A DNA stretch of 64,000 nt from Euonymus europaeus (lineage: Eukaryota > Streptophyta > Magnoliopsida > Celastrales > Celastraceae), in assembly GCA_963580455.1 (NCBI GenBank), contig OY756969.1, positions 18,138,760-18,202,759 on the forward strand, in the 5' to 3' direction. Both the position numbers and the translations under genes were made by a program. Under the pieces are notes generated by a model. That model was not told the DNA's origin. It searched no databases and saw only the letters and a program-made list of their open reading frames with translations. How positions within the stretch are numbered: position 1 is the first letter of the stretch; the number at the start of each line of letters is the position of its first letter. Positions 33,397 through 45,408 of this stretch are shown here, in pieces.

Positions 33397-33401
33397 GTAC
33401 C

Positions 33402-34120
33402 CCATAAATTCACCCCCAACATTAAATTCCAAGCGCTCGTCTTTGATAGAATACTTTATTAGAAATTAGATGTGGCACTTGATGGTGTGGTTGTGGCAAA
33501 TTAGACTTTCCATGTCTGAATTTGGACAAAAATGCAATATTTCCGTACTCTATTCTCGTGTTGAAATGCTAAAAATTGTCGAACATAGACTGTGTACAGT
33601 GTACCATTTCATTGTTTATATCTATGCCAAACTTCTTCGACAAAAGTCAATCCCAGATGACAAAATGGGCTAATGGTATTAGTTTATAAATGTTGATGAC
33701 CTTTTTCATACCAAAAATCTCAGTTATCAGACTGAAATTCAGCCTTTGACTGTAATGAATCTTGATGGTTAGTCCCATCATTATTATCAACGCCAAAGTG
33801 ATTGTCAAAGCCTTCATCTCAAATAAATTGGGGTTGGACTTGCATGGTTTGAAAAAGGAAAAAGGTTACAAGAGGGGAGAGTTAATAGAGGTTGTACCAT
33901 CACTTAATAGATAGGATAAATGTAAATCTTTCTTGGTAAGAAAGTTAAGTGAGGGGGCTGAGAATATCTTGGGTATACTTAAAAAAAAATTATAAGTTTT
34001 CTCTCACCTCTTAAACCCCCAAATTGGGGATTGGGGGTTCTGCAATTACTCAGTGATTCCAGACTAAAATTCATAAAAATGAAGCACTGCAACAATCTAA
34101 TGGCAGTGAAGATCTGATGA
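33402..34120. other. Intergenic between the copia and the LRR fragment
   Basis: No gene recognised. Together with 25700-25820 it forms the old target site of the copia. Confidence 0.35.
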
Positions 34121-34345
34121 GATCTCTGAACTCAAGCAACTTGAAAGCATTGATCTATCAGAGAACAACCTCTCTGGTTTCATTCCTGCAAACATCTCGG
34201 GATTCCGAAACTTGGCCTACTTGAGCTCTATCAAGAAATTCACTCTCCAGGAGAATCCCTGATCTCTCCAAAATCTCCCACCACGTTTCAGTGGCACCTA
34301 CCACCCCACTCTGCTCTGGAGGGCAAAGACCAGCTTCAGAATGCG
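34121..34345 (+). pseudogene. Leucine-rich repeat receptor-like protein fragment
   Basis: ELKQLESIDLSENNLSGFIP followed by ANISGFRNLAYL, at about 34128-34225, is one and a half plant extracellular-type LRR units (LxxLxxLDLSxNxLSGxIPxx). The frame stops at the TGA near 34260. No signal peptide, transmembrane or kinase part is nearby, so it is a small decayed fragment of an LRR receptor-like gene. Confidence 0.6.
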
Positions 34346-34750
34346 TTAGTCAGTGACTGAGACATATCCAGAGTAGATCATCCTCACTACCAACTAAACT
34401 TCATATATATGTTGTCAAATTCACATTCTTCCATTTCAATAAAAAATCAGTTACCATAACTTTGAATATGGAGACATGTACAAATGCTAGCATTCATTTC
34501 CCTAGCCACCAACGCCTCCATCCAAAATTTAATCGCAGGATGTTTTCTGAAAACAAACACCATAAAGTTGAAGAAGAACTGACCGTTCAAGAACAAAGGC
34601 AGATAGGCAACCAGTTGGTGGATAATGAACTATCAGAAACCACTAGAGAAACCAACTGAAGGAGCGAAAATAATTCTACAATATTCAGAAGCACTATATG
34701 AATACAAATATCTTGTTTTTCTTTTAGAAAAGAAGAAATAGTTTGCAGTT
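34346..34750 (-). other. Probable 3' UTR of the YIF1 gene and short intergenic DNA
   Basis: Directly downstream of the YIF1 stop on the minus strand. No other gene signal. The plus-strand 65-codon ORF here has no recognisable family. Confidence 0.35.
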
Positions 34751-37700
34751 TTAGAAAAGCCAATTAACAGTAATGTTTCCAAGCCACATGAAAAGTGGGA
34801 ACTGTGCCAAAGCAATGAAGAGCAACAGATAGTGTTGCTTGCTTGAATCATAACTCCTCACCTCTGCAAAGAGGACTCTCTTCATTGTCTTCACCAAGAA
34901 AATACCCATGCATAAGCATGTCCATGGCATCAAAAAGTAGTACGAGTATCTCCATGTAATTTTTCCGAGAACGGCAAAACACAACCCAGTGAAAGCGTAC
35001 CCAGCATATGCCACAACGTCCAACAAAGGTGCTTCTCCACCACCCAATGAAAGTAATGCCATTTTTAGCAACATGACTTCCATGAACCAGCCAAGCAACC
35101 CTTTGACAAACAACCAATTAAGAGCTTCCGGGCTAAACCTGAAATCAAACAAGAAAATTCGCAAGACGTTCCAATGTTAGAGGGGAAGACAAATAATGAA
35201 TTACCACGGTAAATTAGTAATATATAAACTTTAAATATGATATTGTGAAACATACGTGCAACACAAGAAGCAGCACTTCTTAAAACCTAACCTTAAAAAG
35301 AAAGAATACAGAGTGCAAATAACACCATCTAGATGCAGGTTACAGTAATTTTAGTGCCGCTTATGCTACAAGTTACATTCACATAAACAGGATTGTTATA
35401 AAGCCAGTTAGTTATCATATTCTCATTTGATAAATAATGAGCAAGAAAAGTCCCAGATCTTTGCAACAAATTGGAAGTCATCAACATGAGTTCCATTCTG
35501 TAAGCACTTTCTCTATCATGGAGAAGCCAAAAGATACAAAAGGTATGAAAGCGTAGGACAAACTGAAGACATTGGTAAAGCGGTAAAGATGGTGCACAAA
35601 CGATTCAAAAATCATGTCACTAAAAGAGATGTTCTACAGTCGGGATAAGCACAGGTGCAATTTTAACTGGGGATGAGCTTAGGAGAATGTGAATATTGTA
35701 AATTTGTGCTTATTTAGAATAAGCAACAAGGATGTAAACTATTTTCTAATTCCTTGTGACCAAGAAGCACGGACACTCTTTTTTGGCCAGAGTGTCGGTG
35801 TTCGACACGTATCGGACACGGATACGCTCGAACATGTGGTGGACATGTGAAAAAGAGTATCCCTTATTTTATTTTATTTTTAATTAATGGACACGTTGGG
35901 ACACACGAGGGACACGCGTGTCCAATACTTTAGCCCTTTTTGTAATATATTTATTGTACTTTAATTGAAATAAGTTAAATAGAAACCATTTTTTGACTCG
36001 AAAGGCCAAAATAGAATACCCTGAAGAAATCTGGGTGAGATAAAGAAATCTGGGTGAGTACAATATTGTGATTTCTGAGTTCGTATACTATATTGTCCAC
36101 TGTCCGGATTAAGAAATCAACATAATATATTTGCTTTATTTCATTAATATAGGAGTAATACCTGTCTAGAGATTTATTTCATTAATATCCCACTAAATTG
36201 ATTATTTCATTATATATATATTAAAATAAATATTCAACATGTCCCTCACGTATCCGTATCCTATTTTTTTGAAAAATCACGTATCAGCGTGTCTATGTCG
36301 TGTCCGTGTTCGTGTCCGTGCTACATAGCCTTGCGATGTTGTAAAAGAATAATGGCAGACCATCTTTGCTGGAGTAGAGATGCCATAGAAAAAGCAACAT
36401 AAGACTTTGGATGATTGCAATTCATTGCTTATTTTGGAAAATGACAAAGCAGAGGGATATAAGCTTCTCTTTTGATCATGTAGAACATGGCCTTAGTAAC
36501 ATCATATGATTTTTCTAGACCATATTTAACAAGGTGGGGGCTAATTCCATACCACAGATTCCTCGTGCCACCCCTTCACTTGAAAACTCCAATTAAATTT
36601 CACCAGAATCCCCGTGAAACTCCTTTTCACTATGTTTTCAAAGAAACACAAATACATCCCAACAGATATAACCAAAAACACACTAGCCTTCTTCTAGCGT
36701 TCCGATTCAATCCGACGGATGAAGAGCTCATAAACCACTATCTGAGATTGATGATCAACAACCGTGATTCCGAGGTCGAGGTCATTCCTGAAGTCGATGT
36801 ATGCAAATGGGAGCCGAGTAGTATGGGTGTGAAAATGATTTGTTGAATTTTGAGGGTTAGGGATTTTGGTGATAAAGACGGAGGACCCAAAATGGTTCTT
36901 CTTTTGCCCATGGGACCAGAAGTATCCAAATGGGCAGCATTCGAACATGGCAATTGATGCTGGTTACTGGAAGGTTACTGTAAAAGACCACACTATCAAG
37001 TCTCGGGGATCTAATCAAAGCATGATTGGGATGAAGAAGACTTTGGTTTTCTACAAAGGTCATGCCCCAAAAGGTCAGCGTAACCATTGGATTATGCACG
37101 AGTATCGACCAACCCTGGAGGAGCTAGATGGAACCTCTCTCGGCTAGAGAACGGTTAGAATGGAAAAAGATAGCTTGTTTCGTCTTCGTTTCTTGCAGGT
37201 ACTACTGGTCGGGGGTTGGGAGAGTAATGAAAGAAAGAAAGGGAGAGGGGGAGGGAGAGGCAGAGGGATGAAATAGAGAGGGAGAGGGAAGATAATGGAA
37301 AGAAAGGAAGGAGAAAAGTTTGGCGAGTGGGGTTTTTTGCAGACTATATTTTTTAAAGATTTTTAGGCTGCCACAGGGATTCTATGGTGTGGAATTAGCC
37401 CCCACCATTTAACAAAGCATGATACTCAAGAAATAATGGGCATATCATGGGAGTTCAAGTACAGGGCTCATAATCTATGGCTCAATTACAGCCTATTTCA
37501 CAGGAGGAAATTAACCCCAAAGCCTATGTTGTTCGCTTTGCTCCTCTTGATACTGTTGTTCTAGAAACAGAAGAAGATCATATTGAATTCATGGCAGCAG
37601 GCTAAAATACTTGTATTTCTGCAGTAATTTGTTCTGCAGTTTTGGCTTGCATATGGCTATTTCGAATTTTTGATGAGAATTTGTCTTTTTGGTTCTCTTA

Positions 37701-39575
37701 GTTTCTATAAAATCATTATCCAATATCAAAAGAATAAAATAAAATACAATGTAGGAACACCAATAAAGACCAAAGAGAGAATGGCCACTCAGGATGCAAC
37801 CAAAAAAGTAGAATGGCTGGAGCACTATTCAAGTTAGCAACAGAAGTCAAAGAACTACACCCTGCCACAGCTGGATATCTAAAGTAGTCACATTGCTCGT
37901 GTACAATCATATGATTCATATCACAGCATCAACAAACTACAGGATGAAGGATATTCCATGTATTGTTCTAACTAAACACGAAAAAAGTTTCATGGTGTAC
38001 ATACTGTTTATTTTTATCATTCCCCATCAATTTAATTAATTTTTAAAAAGAAAGAAAATGTAAAATTTCAATAGTCAACCACTTTAAATTGTCATTTTTG
38101 CCAAAGAGAGACTGTATAATATTTTTTGTTTGCCGCCTGTATCTAGAAAACAGAAACCAATGTGGTAAAACAAACCACTATGGTGAATTGTAATAGTATT
38201 TTACAGAAAAGAAAGCCAGGACTGAAAAATTCAGGAAAGAACAAGATGTTTTAACATTTAAAGAGTTTTAGAAGTAAACATTATAAACTAAACCTAGATT
38301 ACACCGAAAACCGCAAGAGTCTTCATGTAGTCTAATAAAACTTCAGTTGGGTTTAAAGAGGAGATTGAGTAAACTTACTTTCCATTAAGTCCCAAAGACA
38401 ACCCAGCAAGAACCACATAAGTACCAAATGCCATGAACGGAATGTATAGATCTGGTGCATTGATGTCATAAATAGGTGGTTTATATGATAGTCTTCCCCC
38501 TACTGGCTCGGTTATACGTGTCCAATGTCCCTAAAGGAAATGAAAAAATATAAAGGAACCCAACCAAACTGAACAGAAAGATAACAAATAAATACTTCGA
38601 CAAGAAGAAAAAAATTTGAAAGCAGTACTTACCCTATGCAAGAACGGAAATAGAACAACCTTCAACTTGTTCCTTACATAGTGATCATTCACTTGGAAAT
38701 AGTATTGGGGATCAGAAAAATACCTACTTATCTGTTCATTTCAAATCAATAAGCCAATTAAACCACAAACATAAAACTGTGCTTAGAACAAACATGATAC
38801 AGTAGATTTACAGCACCGACATATATTCAATTATAGTAACAATTTTACGCAGGAATGTCTGACTGGCTGATGAAAATCAAATAACACATGTTCCATCCAA
38901 TTAAAAGAAAATCAAGAGGAAGGCCTATGGCATGACTTCCGGCAACTAGGATATGTATTATAAAGCTCCATGTTTATTACAAAATTGTATATTTGAGTGT
39001 TATTCAAAATTCAGTGACATTCTTCCCACTAGATGTCAAATATTCCCAAAAACAAAATCCTTTTTCCTGTCCCAGAGTCATCGCTCAAAATCCTTTCAGC
39101 CTTTTGTGGCATTATGAGCAAGAAGCCAGAAATACTAATTGTCCCCTTAAACAACATCAATAAACCTTTCTCAGCCCTTGAGCCAGAAGAAAAAATTGTC
39201 CCCTTAAACAACATCAATAAAAAAAAATTAAGGTTTATCATCACACAAAGAAATACAACCAACCATCCCAGATAGAGGGAGCTGCACTGATAGCACCCCT
39301 TCATGGCATAACCAAATTGCCATTTGTGGGACTGCATCTGTATAAAAGTATCTTGTATGCAATGAAACTTACGTTTCAAAGTATGTATTACTTACATTAC
39401 TTTGCACATACTCAGAACTAGATCCCAAAATCTTTTCTCCATATGCACCCAATCCACCTTTGATTAAGCCTGAACCAGCTCCAGAAAAAGCATTCCCGAA
39501 TGGATTAGGTTGATTAATTGTCGGAGGTCTTGGCACGCCAGGCTGGGTCCCAACATTATTATACATTGCTGTCAT
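34751..39575 (-). CDS. YIF1 family protein (YIP1-interacting factor), four coding exons, 272 aa
   Basis: A host multi-pass membrane protein of the early secretory pathway. In other eukaryotes YIF1 pairs with YIP1-type proteins in ER-Golgi vesicle traffic. Coding exons on the minus strand: 39575-39396, 38731-38633, 38530-38379 and 35138-34751. All junctions are GT-AG and the total is 819 nt in one frame. The N-terminus (MTAMYNN..., possibly starting at the second Met) is cytosolic, Gly/Pro-rich, with [19 protein letters not shown] typical of the family. About five hydrophobic segments follow from the third exon on (for example [18 protein letters not shown] and [19 protein letters not shown]). 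It ends ITVNWLF, the family terminus. No lesion seen. The third intron is 3.2 kb and carries a NAC pseudogene and a MITE. Confidence 0.93.
35765..36322. mobile_element. MITE with AGCACGGACAC termini in YIF1 intron 3, about 558 bp
   Basis: The left end AGCACGGACACTCTTTTTTG and the complement of the right end (AGCACGGACACGAACACGGA) are inverted repeats. A second inverted motif, GGACACGGATACG, lies further in on the left and CGTATCCGTATCC on the right. The interior is AT-rich and non-coding. The target duplication was not defined. Confidence 0.65.
36690..37700 (+). pseudogene. NAC-domain transcription factor pseudogene, antisense inside YIF1 intron 3
   Basis: Plus-strand segments match the plant NAC DNA-binding domain in order. 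[18 protein letters not shown] then [13 protein letters not shown] are at 36703-36825. After a stop at 36843-36845 come [60 protein letters not shown] and [16 protein letters not shown], at 36869-37138. The stop at 37145-37147 ends the domain. Around 37500-37660 a distant segment ([20 protein letters not shown], a stop, then the hydrophobic [17 protein letters not shown]) could be the C-terminal membrane anchor of an NTL-type NAC protein. Invariant residues are substituted (DQKYP where DRKYP is usual). A purine-rich run lies at 37225-37320. Confidence 0.75.
39137..39230. repeat. Short direct repeat in YIF1 intron 1
   Basis: ATTGTCCCCTTAAACAACAT plus the next bases occurs at about 39138 and again at about 39197, roughly 60 bases apart. 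Confidence 0.7.
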
Positions 39576-40200
39576 TCCAATAAGATGGAATACATATAGT
39601 CAGAACAAAAAAGTTTACTTTAACATGCAAACATCAATAAATCATTCAGTTTTTGCAAGAATGGATTCCAATTCTTCCAACCCAAAGTAAACTATCCCCA
39701 TTATCAGCAGCTTTAGTAAGAAATTTTGAGCAAACGATGAGATAAACACTGGGTACCCAAAAAAAAAAAAAATAGTGCCCTCAAGCGAGTTATCTAATCG
39801 TCAACTCCAGATCACAAAGTCACAAATTAATTTTCTTTTAAACAGTTTTTATATAAAACGTCTATCCATAGTCGGTAATATCCGATTCGTATTGTAGGAC
39901 TCTAAATATCGGTTGCGATGATTATCATAGAAATAAAAGAATCATGCAATACTCAGAAAGCTCTTGAGCTTTGACAGATCTGAAAACAAAAAGTCAAAAT
40001 TTAAAGACGCATATAACATCATACACACCAGCGAGCGGGAGAGCGCGACTGTTCTTCGAGCGAAGACAAGAAATCCAAGAAAAGCCCCAAAAGTTCTTGG
40101 ATTACTATTCGAATTCCCGCGTCTGCGGCAAACCTGAGGATGAACTGGAGAGAGAGAGAGAGTCAGAGGATCCGTGTGTCGCCGAAAGGCAACAAGTGCG
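39576..40200 (-). promoter_or_regulatory. 5' UTR exon and leader intron of the YIF1 gene (inferred)
   Basis: Just upstream of the coding start the minus strand reads GGAATGACAG, an acceptor-like end. A donor-like CTG|GTGTGTATG is at 40029. The 40030-40200 segment, containing a CTCTCTCTCTCTCC run, would then be a 5' UTR exon. The alternative is an unspliced leader. Transcript data are needed to decide. Confidence 0.35.
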
Positions 40201-40474
40201 CTAAGAGTAGACTTTCTAAACAGAAACGACAGACCGATTCGCGTTTTGCAAACTAATTTTACAGAGTTTTGAGAATATATACATAGAAATGAATTTTTTT
40301 TTTTTGTCCATAAGCCTTTATATGATTTTTTTAAAAATTTCATCTAACTCACGTTTGGTTGGAAGTTAGCTTAAGGTATGAATGATTTTAAAATAAACTG
40401 AGCATGAGCATGGACTTGCTAAGGAGATAATAGAGAATGATGAATAAGTTTAAAAAGAAAATTTTATATGTTTA

Positions 40475-40653
40475 GGCTATGCTTACAAGAGGGTTGAGAG
40501 AGGTTGGGTTGAAAGATGTTTTTGTGAGTGAACACCTTCCAACTCCTCATTTTTGAGGTGGTGGGCGGTGCTCACGCCAAGTAAGGATTCGGAGGGATTC
40601 GCTTATTCGTGAATCCCTCTCAACCCTTCCCAACACATCTGTCAAGCAAGCTT
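40475..40653 (-). mobile_element. MITE family B, copy 2, 179 bp, TSD TTA
   Basis: Opposite orientation to the copy at 20266-20542. It shares GGCTATG at one end, GTTGGGAAGGGTTG, the GTGTTCACTCA(C/T)AAAAAC core and AACCTCTCTCAAC. TTA is present at 40472-40474 and 40654-40656. It is shorter by internal deletion. Confidence 0.6.
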
Positions 40654-40948
40654 TTAGTTGAATGTGAGAATAAACATAAATTTTTGTTTGAATGGATTGT
40701 ATTGTAGATAAAAAGACTGTATTACCATTTTATAACAAATTTATAATTTTATATGAGATTTAATGAAGTTTAAATTTTTCATTTTGAAAAATATGTTATT
40801 CTCCTTATGAGGAGAATAGAGTTCATGACCTTTTGCTCATGACTCATGTTTTATATGAACCAAAGAAAGGAATGAGTTTTGAAAAAACTTATTCTCTTGC
40901 CTCACCTACTAATGTCCCCAACCAAACATGGGGTTAGTCTTTTAAAAG
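40654..40948. other. Intergenic, no gene seen
   Basis: AT-rich sequence between the MITE and the second Mutator-like element. Confidence 0.4.
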
Positions 40949-41205
40949 GGGAAATTACACAAAAGTCATATATTGTGCCACCTTTTATCATTAAGTCATA
41001 CTTTTTTCTTATTTACCATTTAGTCATAGCTTTTGTTGACTTTCAAAAGGAGAGAGAAGTTATTTTTCATAATACCATTTGTTGCCCTTATGAGGCGCGG
41101 ATACCCATATAGTGTATAGGAGCTGTATAAGAGTTGCTTTTATAGAGGATTGTAGTTCATGGTGAGGGGTAGTTGGCGGTGAGCTCATACGAGTTAGGGG
41201 GAGTT

Positions 41206-41355
41206 GACGGTGAGCTATGTTGTGGTAGGGGCAACTGTTCGTGAGTTTCGGACGAGTAAGCAAGGGTGAGATCCGGCGCTGACAGTGAGCTAAGGTGTGG
41301 TGGGGGGAGCTGCTGGTGAGTTTTCGATGAGTAAGTAACTGTGAGATCCGGCATC
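41206..41355 (+). repeat. Two-copy tandem repeat (75-bp period) in the leader of the second MULE
   Basis: GACGGTGAGCTATGTTGTGG at 41206 and GACAGTGAGCTAAGGTGTGG at 41281 begin two units that both end GTGAGATCCGGC. Confidence 0.75.
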
Positions 41356-42642
41356 AGGTTTCTTCTTTTCTTTCTGGATCTGGATCGATTTTCGTCTTCT
41401 CTTGGTAGACATTTTTCTTGGCAACAAATCTGGTTTAGTTTACATTTTGTTTTGTTTTTTGGGTTTGTGTTGGTTCTGGGTAGTTATGAGTTCCAATATC
41501 TTTCTTATGTTCAAGTATAAGTCTGATGTGGTACCGATAATGGTTGATCTTGATTGTGGTTTTGATGTGTTCTTGGGGAGGTTGTGTGAAAGTTTTGTTT
41601 CATTAGAGATTGATAAGGTTTCGTTGACATATTCTGTTCCAAGGTATGATAGGTGCATTATTAAGGGTGAACATGATTTTATGACAATTACATCTTTGGT
41701 ATGTGCATTTGGATTGAGATTTGTTGATGTTGTTGTGTCGAATGTGGGGAGTAATGGGGGTGCTAGCGTGGGTAATGTTAACATTTTAGATGCAATGGGT
41801 GATAATGTTGGGCTAGATGATACTATAATTGCTAGTGATACTGTCAATTTGGCTGATACTGTTGTGGAGGTTGATACTATTAACGACGAGCATAAATTTG
41901 ACGCATATAATTCGTCTTCTGATAGTAGCAGAAATCATTTATCTGTTAGTTGGTCTGTAGAAATTAGCCATGTCGGACAGGTATTTTATAAAGGTGTAAC
42001 TGAATTTAGGGTAGCTTTATGCCGATACTCAATGGAGAAAGGTTTTGGATTTGATTACGTAAGGAATAATGATCATAGGGTTGAGGCGCATTGTTTGAAC
42101 AAGTTTTCACATGGGTGCAAGTGGTATGTATGTGCGACAGTATCAAGGGTTGATAGTTATTGTAGGGTATGAAAATTGGTGGATTATCATTGTTGTCCTT
42201 TGGTATTAAGCAGAGAAAAAAATAAGAGATTGAGTGCTAAAGTTATATCTTGTTTGATTGTTGGGTTGTTGAAGGAGAAGCCGTCATTGTGTCCTGGTGA
42301 CATTGTTTCTCACTTTTTGATGTGTTATGGGTACACCATTACTTATAGAAAGGCTTGGATGACTTTGGAAAAAGCGAAGGGTGAGATTTTTGGTGATTTT
42401 TCGGATTCATTCAAACAATTACGGTGGTATGTAAGGGCTGCCATTTCAGAAAATCAAGGAAGTCACATTGTTTTAGGTGTTGATGAAGAGTCTATGAGAT
42501 TTCAAAGATTGTTTGTTGCTTTCCATGCATGTATTCATGGATTTAACTATTGTCGACCAATGCTTTTCATTGATGGGACATTTCTTAAAAGGGAGATTTA
42601 AGGGTGTATCGCTTTCTACAGTTGGGAAAAACAGAAATCAAG

Positions 42643-43127
42643 GTGAGATACTGTCAATTATGTTTTCTAATACTGCCTTCTTTTTATGATACTATTGAAT
42701 TTTATGATACTATTGTTGATGGTGATACTATTGCGATGGTGATACTGTGCATCAATACAAACTATCAATCTCACTTTCTAATACCGCCTATTTTTATGAT
42801 ACTGTTGAATTTTTATGATACTATTGTTGATGGTGATACTATTGACATGGTGATACTGTACATCAGTAGATACTGTCAATCTTTTTTTTTAATACTGTCT
42901 AGTGTCTACTTTTATGATACTGTTGAATTTTTACGATACTATTGTTGATCGTGATACTATTGACATGGTGATACTGTACACCAGTAGATACTGTCAATGT
43001 TTTTTTTTAATACTGTCTACTTTTATGATACTATTGAATTTTATGATACTATTTGAGATGCTGATACTGTACAGTAGTAGGTAATTCGCTAATATTTTCA
43101 TATCTTCTGTTGTTGTTTATTTTGTAG
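42643..43127 (+). other. Intron of the MuDR-type transposase, 485 bp
   Basis: Donor AATCAAG|GTGAGAT and acceptor TTTTGTAG|GGTTTTATCC join the two transposase exons in phase (codon split G|GG). The intron body is almost all minisatellite. Confidence 0.75.
42648..43085 (+). repeat. Minisatellite, four units of about 111-118 bp, built on a GATACT motif
   Basis: Units start with ATACTGTCAAT or its variant near 42648, 42759, 42870 and 42988. Each contains TTTTATGATACT(A/G)TTGAATT, GATACTATTGTTGATGGTGA and a GTGATACTGTACA word. The smaller periodicity is a GATACTRTTG-type motif. Confidence 0.88.
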
Positions 43128-44275
43128 GGTTTTATCCATTGGCTTATGCGGTTATCTTGTCAAAAAATTTTGACAATTGGATTTGGTTTTTGGAATAATT
43201 GCAGTCTATCGTTTCTCCAAATAGGGAGCTGACATTTTTGTCTGATCGTAACGTTGGCCTAATGCAAGCTTTGCCAAAGGTATTTCCCATGGCAAATCAT
43301 TTTTATTGTTTGCAGCATTTGAAGATGAACCTGAGGGATAAGTTTAGTGGACGAGGGTACTCTAATACTCATAGGGAGCGGATGGTTTGACTATTAAGGG
43401 AGTGTGCACATGCTCCTACTGCTTTTTTGTTCAATGAGAAGCTGTTGAAGTTAAAGACCGAAGGGGGGTGGTTATAGTTGAGAGATTTTTGGAGGATTTG
43501 TCATTCAAGAGTTGGTCGAACGCTCATGGTCGGGGTGTCGATATGGTGAGATGACATTGAATACAGTTGAGTTAATACGTGGATTAGTGATTGTCGTAAC
43601 TTGCCTATAACGCAGTTAGTTCATAGATTGAGGATAAAGTTGATGAATATGTTTGATACTCGAAGGTCGGAGTCAGGTGATGCTTACATAATAATGTTAT
43701 AATTGTTGTTCACATTTTTTTGTTGTCAGCAATGTGATTATTGATTAGTTTTTATTTTTTTAGGGGAATGGTCTGGGGTTGTTTGTCCTAAAATGTTGAA
43801 GAAAGTTAGCGAGTGTGGAGATGTTGGACGTCAGTGGAATATAAGAAGGTCAATTGATAATGTTTATGAAGTGTATTCAGATCCTTCGGTCCGCGTATAT
43901 ATAGGTAGACGAACATGTTCATGTTCAATGTGGCAGATTAAAGGGTTTCATTGTGTTCATGCGGTTGCTGCTATTATGAAATAGAAGAAGCCTGTGGAGG
44001 ATTACATCGAGTACTAATTTCATGTTGATGCTTTTCGGAGATCATATGCGGAAGCAATTCACCCTGTTCCGATGTCCTTGAAGGCGGAGTTTGAGAGTGA
44101 TGTTGATTTTGATTTTGATATTTTGCCTCCACAACTTAATAGGGTTGCTGGTAGGCCTAAAAAGAGGAGATTTAGATCCAGAGGGGAGAGGGTAAAGAAG
44201 ATTAGATGTGGTCGGTGTGATAAGCTTGGTGATCATAATCGAGGTAGGGGATTCCATACTCATTTATTTCTGTGT

Positions 44276-45408
44276 TCGATTTCAATTCCCGAAGAGAGAT
44301 TTAATTCTTCATTGGTCTTCATTATTTTATTTTTTCCTTAATTTTGTCAAAGGGAGAACAACCCCATCGTATGTGTTACAATTTTTGGATAATTGGATGT
44401 TGTTGCATACCTTTTACATACTTAATATCCTATTGAGCATGAGATATTCCGAAACATGCATCATGTGGTAGATATATAGATGTAGGGATTATATATGTAT
44501 CATGACATCATTATGTGACATGCATTTTAGATGCATTGGAGGTGCGAGTATGACTCATAATTTCCTTAGGATGATTGATGAATGTCGCATGGGAGGATGG
44601 CAAGTGGAGTCCAGACTAGATTTCTATCGACTGATTTCCATGTGAGGCAACACACGGAGATCCTAAGGGCTCGGTTCTAACCAAACCTTAATCTTGTGTT
44701 TGCGTGATGACAGTAGCATGTTGTTGCATTGAACTGTTCCTTGAACTTTTGGACTAAATATTGTTTGCTACTCTATTTACCCTACTGAGCTTTCTCCTCA
44801 CCCTTTCTTTCCTCCCCACAAGTGAGTCTGGTTTTGGTATCAAAGATGCAAATCTGCGGGAGCATCGTTGACATGGATGGCCACCTAGGGTTAGGGAGTG
44901 GGGGTTGTAATGAGAATGTTTTCGTATTTTGTTTGGTAATATGGTACTTATGCTTTGTCCATGACATGTGCTTGTACACCTTTCCAGTGTGGGATTTATG
45001 ATTAATCGGGAGAGTGCGTTGTGTGATTGGGACTCCCGGACCGGTATGAGGACCAAGTGTTTTGGATGATTGTATGTTGATACAATGTCGTATTATTGTA
45101 TGTTTATATGCTTATGTTGGATTTGTATGTTATTAGATGGTCTGAGGCCCTGCTAGGTTGTTTTTGTATGCTGATATATGGTCTAAGACCCTGTTAGGTT
45201 GTTGATGTGGATTGTATGTGTTTATCTAGATTGGCATCCTCTGATATATGGGGAGGTGTTGCTGGATTTTGGGTTGAATTGGGGTTGACCTAGGTGTGTA
45301 AGATTTAGGTTTGAACTCTAATTGATGTAATTTGATGATTAAAGGATGAATCACATTGATGACCTATAACGGTATAACCCACAACGCCCCTCGGGTCGGG
45401 GCATTACA
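44276..45408 (-). repeat. Probable gypsy-type LTR fragment (minus strand), left edge unknown
   Basis: Reading the minus strand from 45408, the sequence begins TGTAATGCCCCGACCC and then AGGGGCGTTGTGGG, the typical opening of LTRs of one plant gypsy group (Tekay/Del-like). The body down to about 44480 has no ORF of interest. CCTACTGAGC near 44782 is a word often seen in such LTRs. No matching CA end or target duplication was found, so extent and solo status are uncertain. Confidence 0.4.

Larger units (their letters stand above)
40949..44275 (+). mobile_element. Second Mutator-like element (MuDR-type), decayed; right end not found
   Basis: The sequence starting GGGGAAATTACACAAAAGTC at 40949 resembles the terminal repeats of MULEs. 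I could not find its inverted partner downstream, so the right boundary is set at the end of the coding similarity. The coding part is MuDR-like: DNA-binding domain, catalytic domain, SWIM finger and zinc knuckle. It is a different lineage from the FAR1-type element at 1941-6133. Confidence 0.6.
41486..44275 (+). pseudogene. MuDR-type MULE transposase pseudogene with minisatellite intron
   Basis: The likely ATG is at 41486. An N-terminal variable region leads to the Mutator DNA-binding domain near 41950-42165 (VGQVFYKGVTEFRVALCRYS, then HGCKWYVCATV). After an in-frame TGA at 42170-42172 the frame continues to LFIDGTFLK, the first catalytic Asp region near 42566. A one-base indel follows. The intron is 42643-43127. 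The next exon has FYPLAYAV, then LTFLSDRNVGLMQAL (second catalytic Asp region) and HFYCLQHLKMNLR near 43290-43340. Further stops occur near 43196 and 43388. The SWIM finger TCSCSMWQIKGFHCVHA is near 43914-43965. A basic GRPKKRR AT-hook-like patch and the zinc-knuckle-like RCGRCDKLGDHNR follow near 44150-44245. Not functional. Confidence 0.85.

Noticed and set aside
34462..34659. 65-codon plus-strand ORF downstream of YIF1
   Set aside because: No recognisable family, and it lies antisense to the probable 3' UTR.
42648..43085. Minisatellite as a CRISPR-like array
   Set aside because: Units are head-to-tail with no unique spacers, inside a plant transposon intron.
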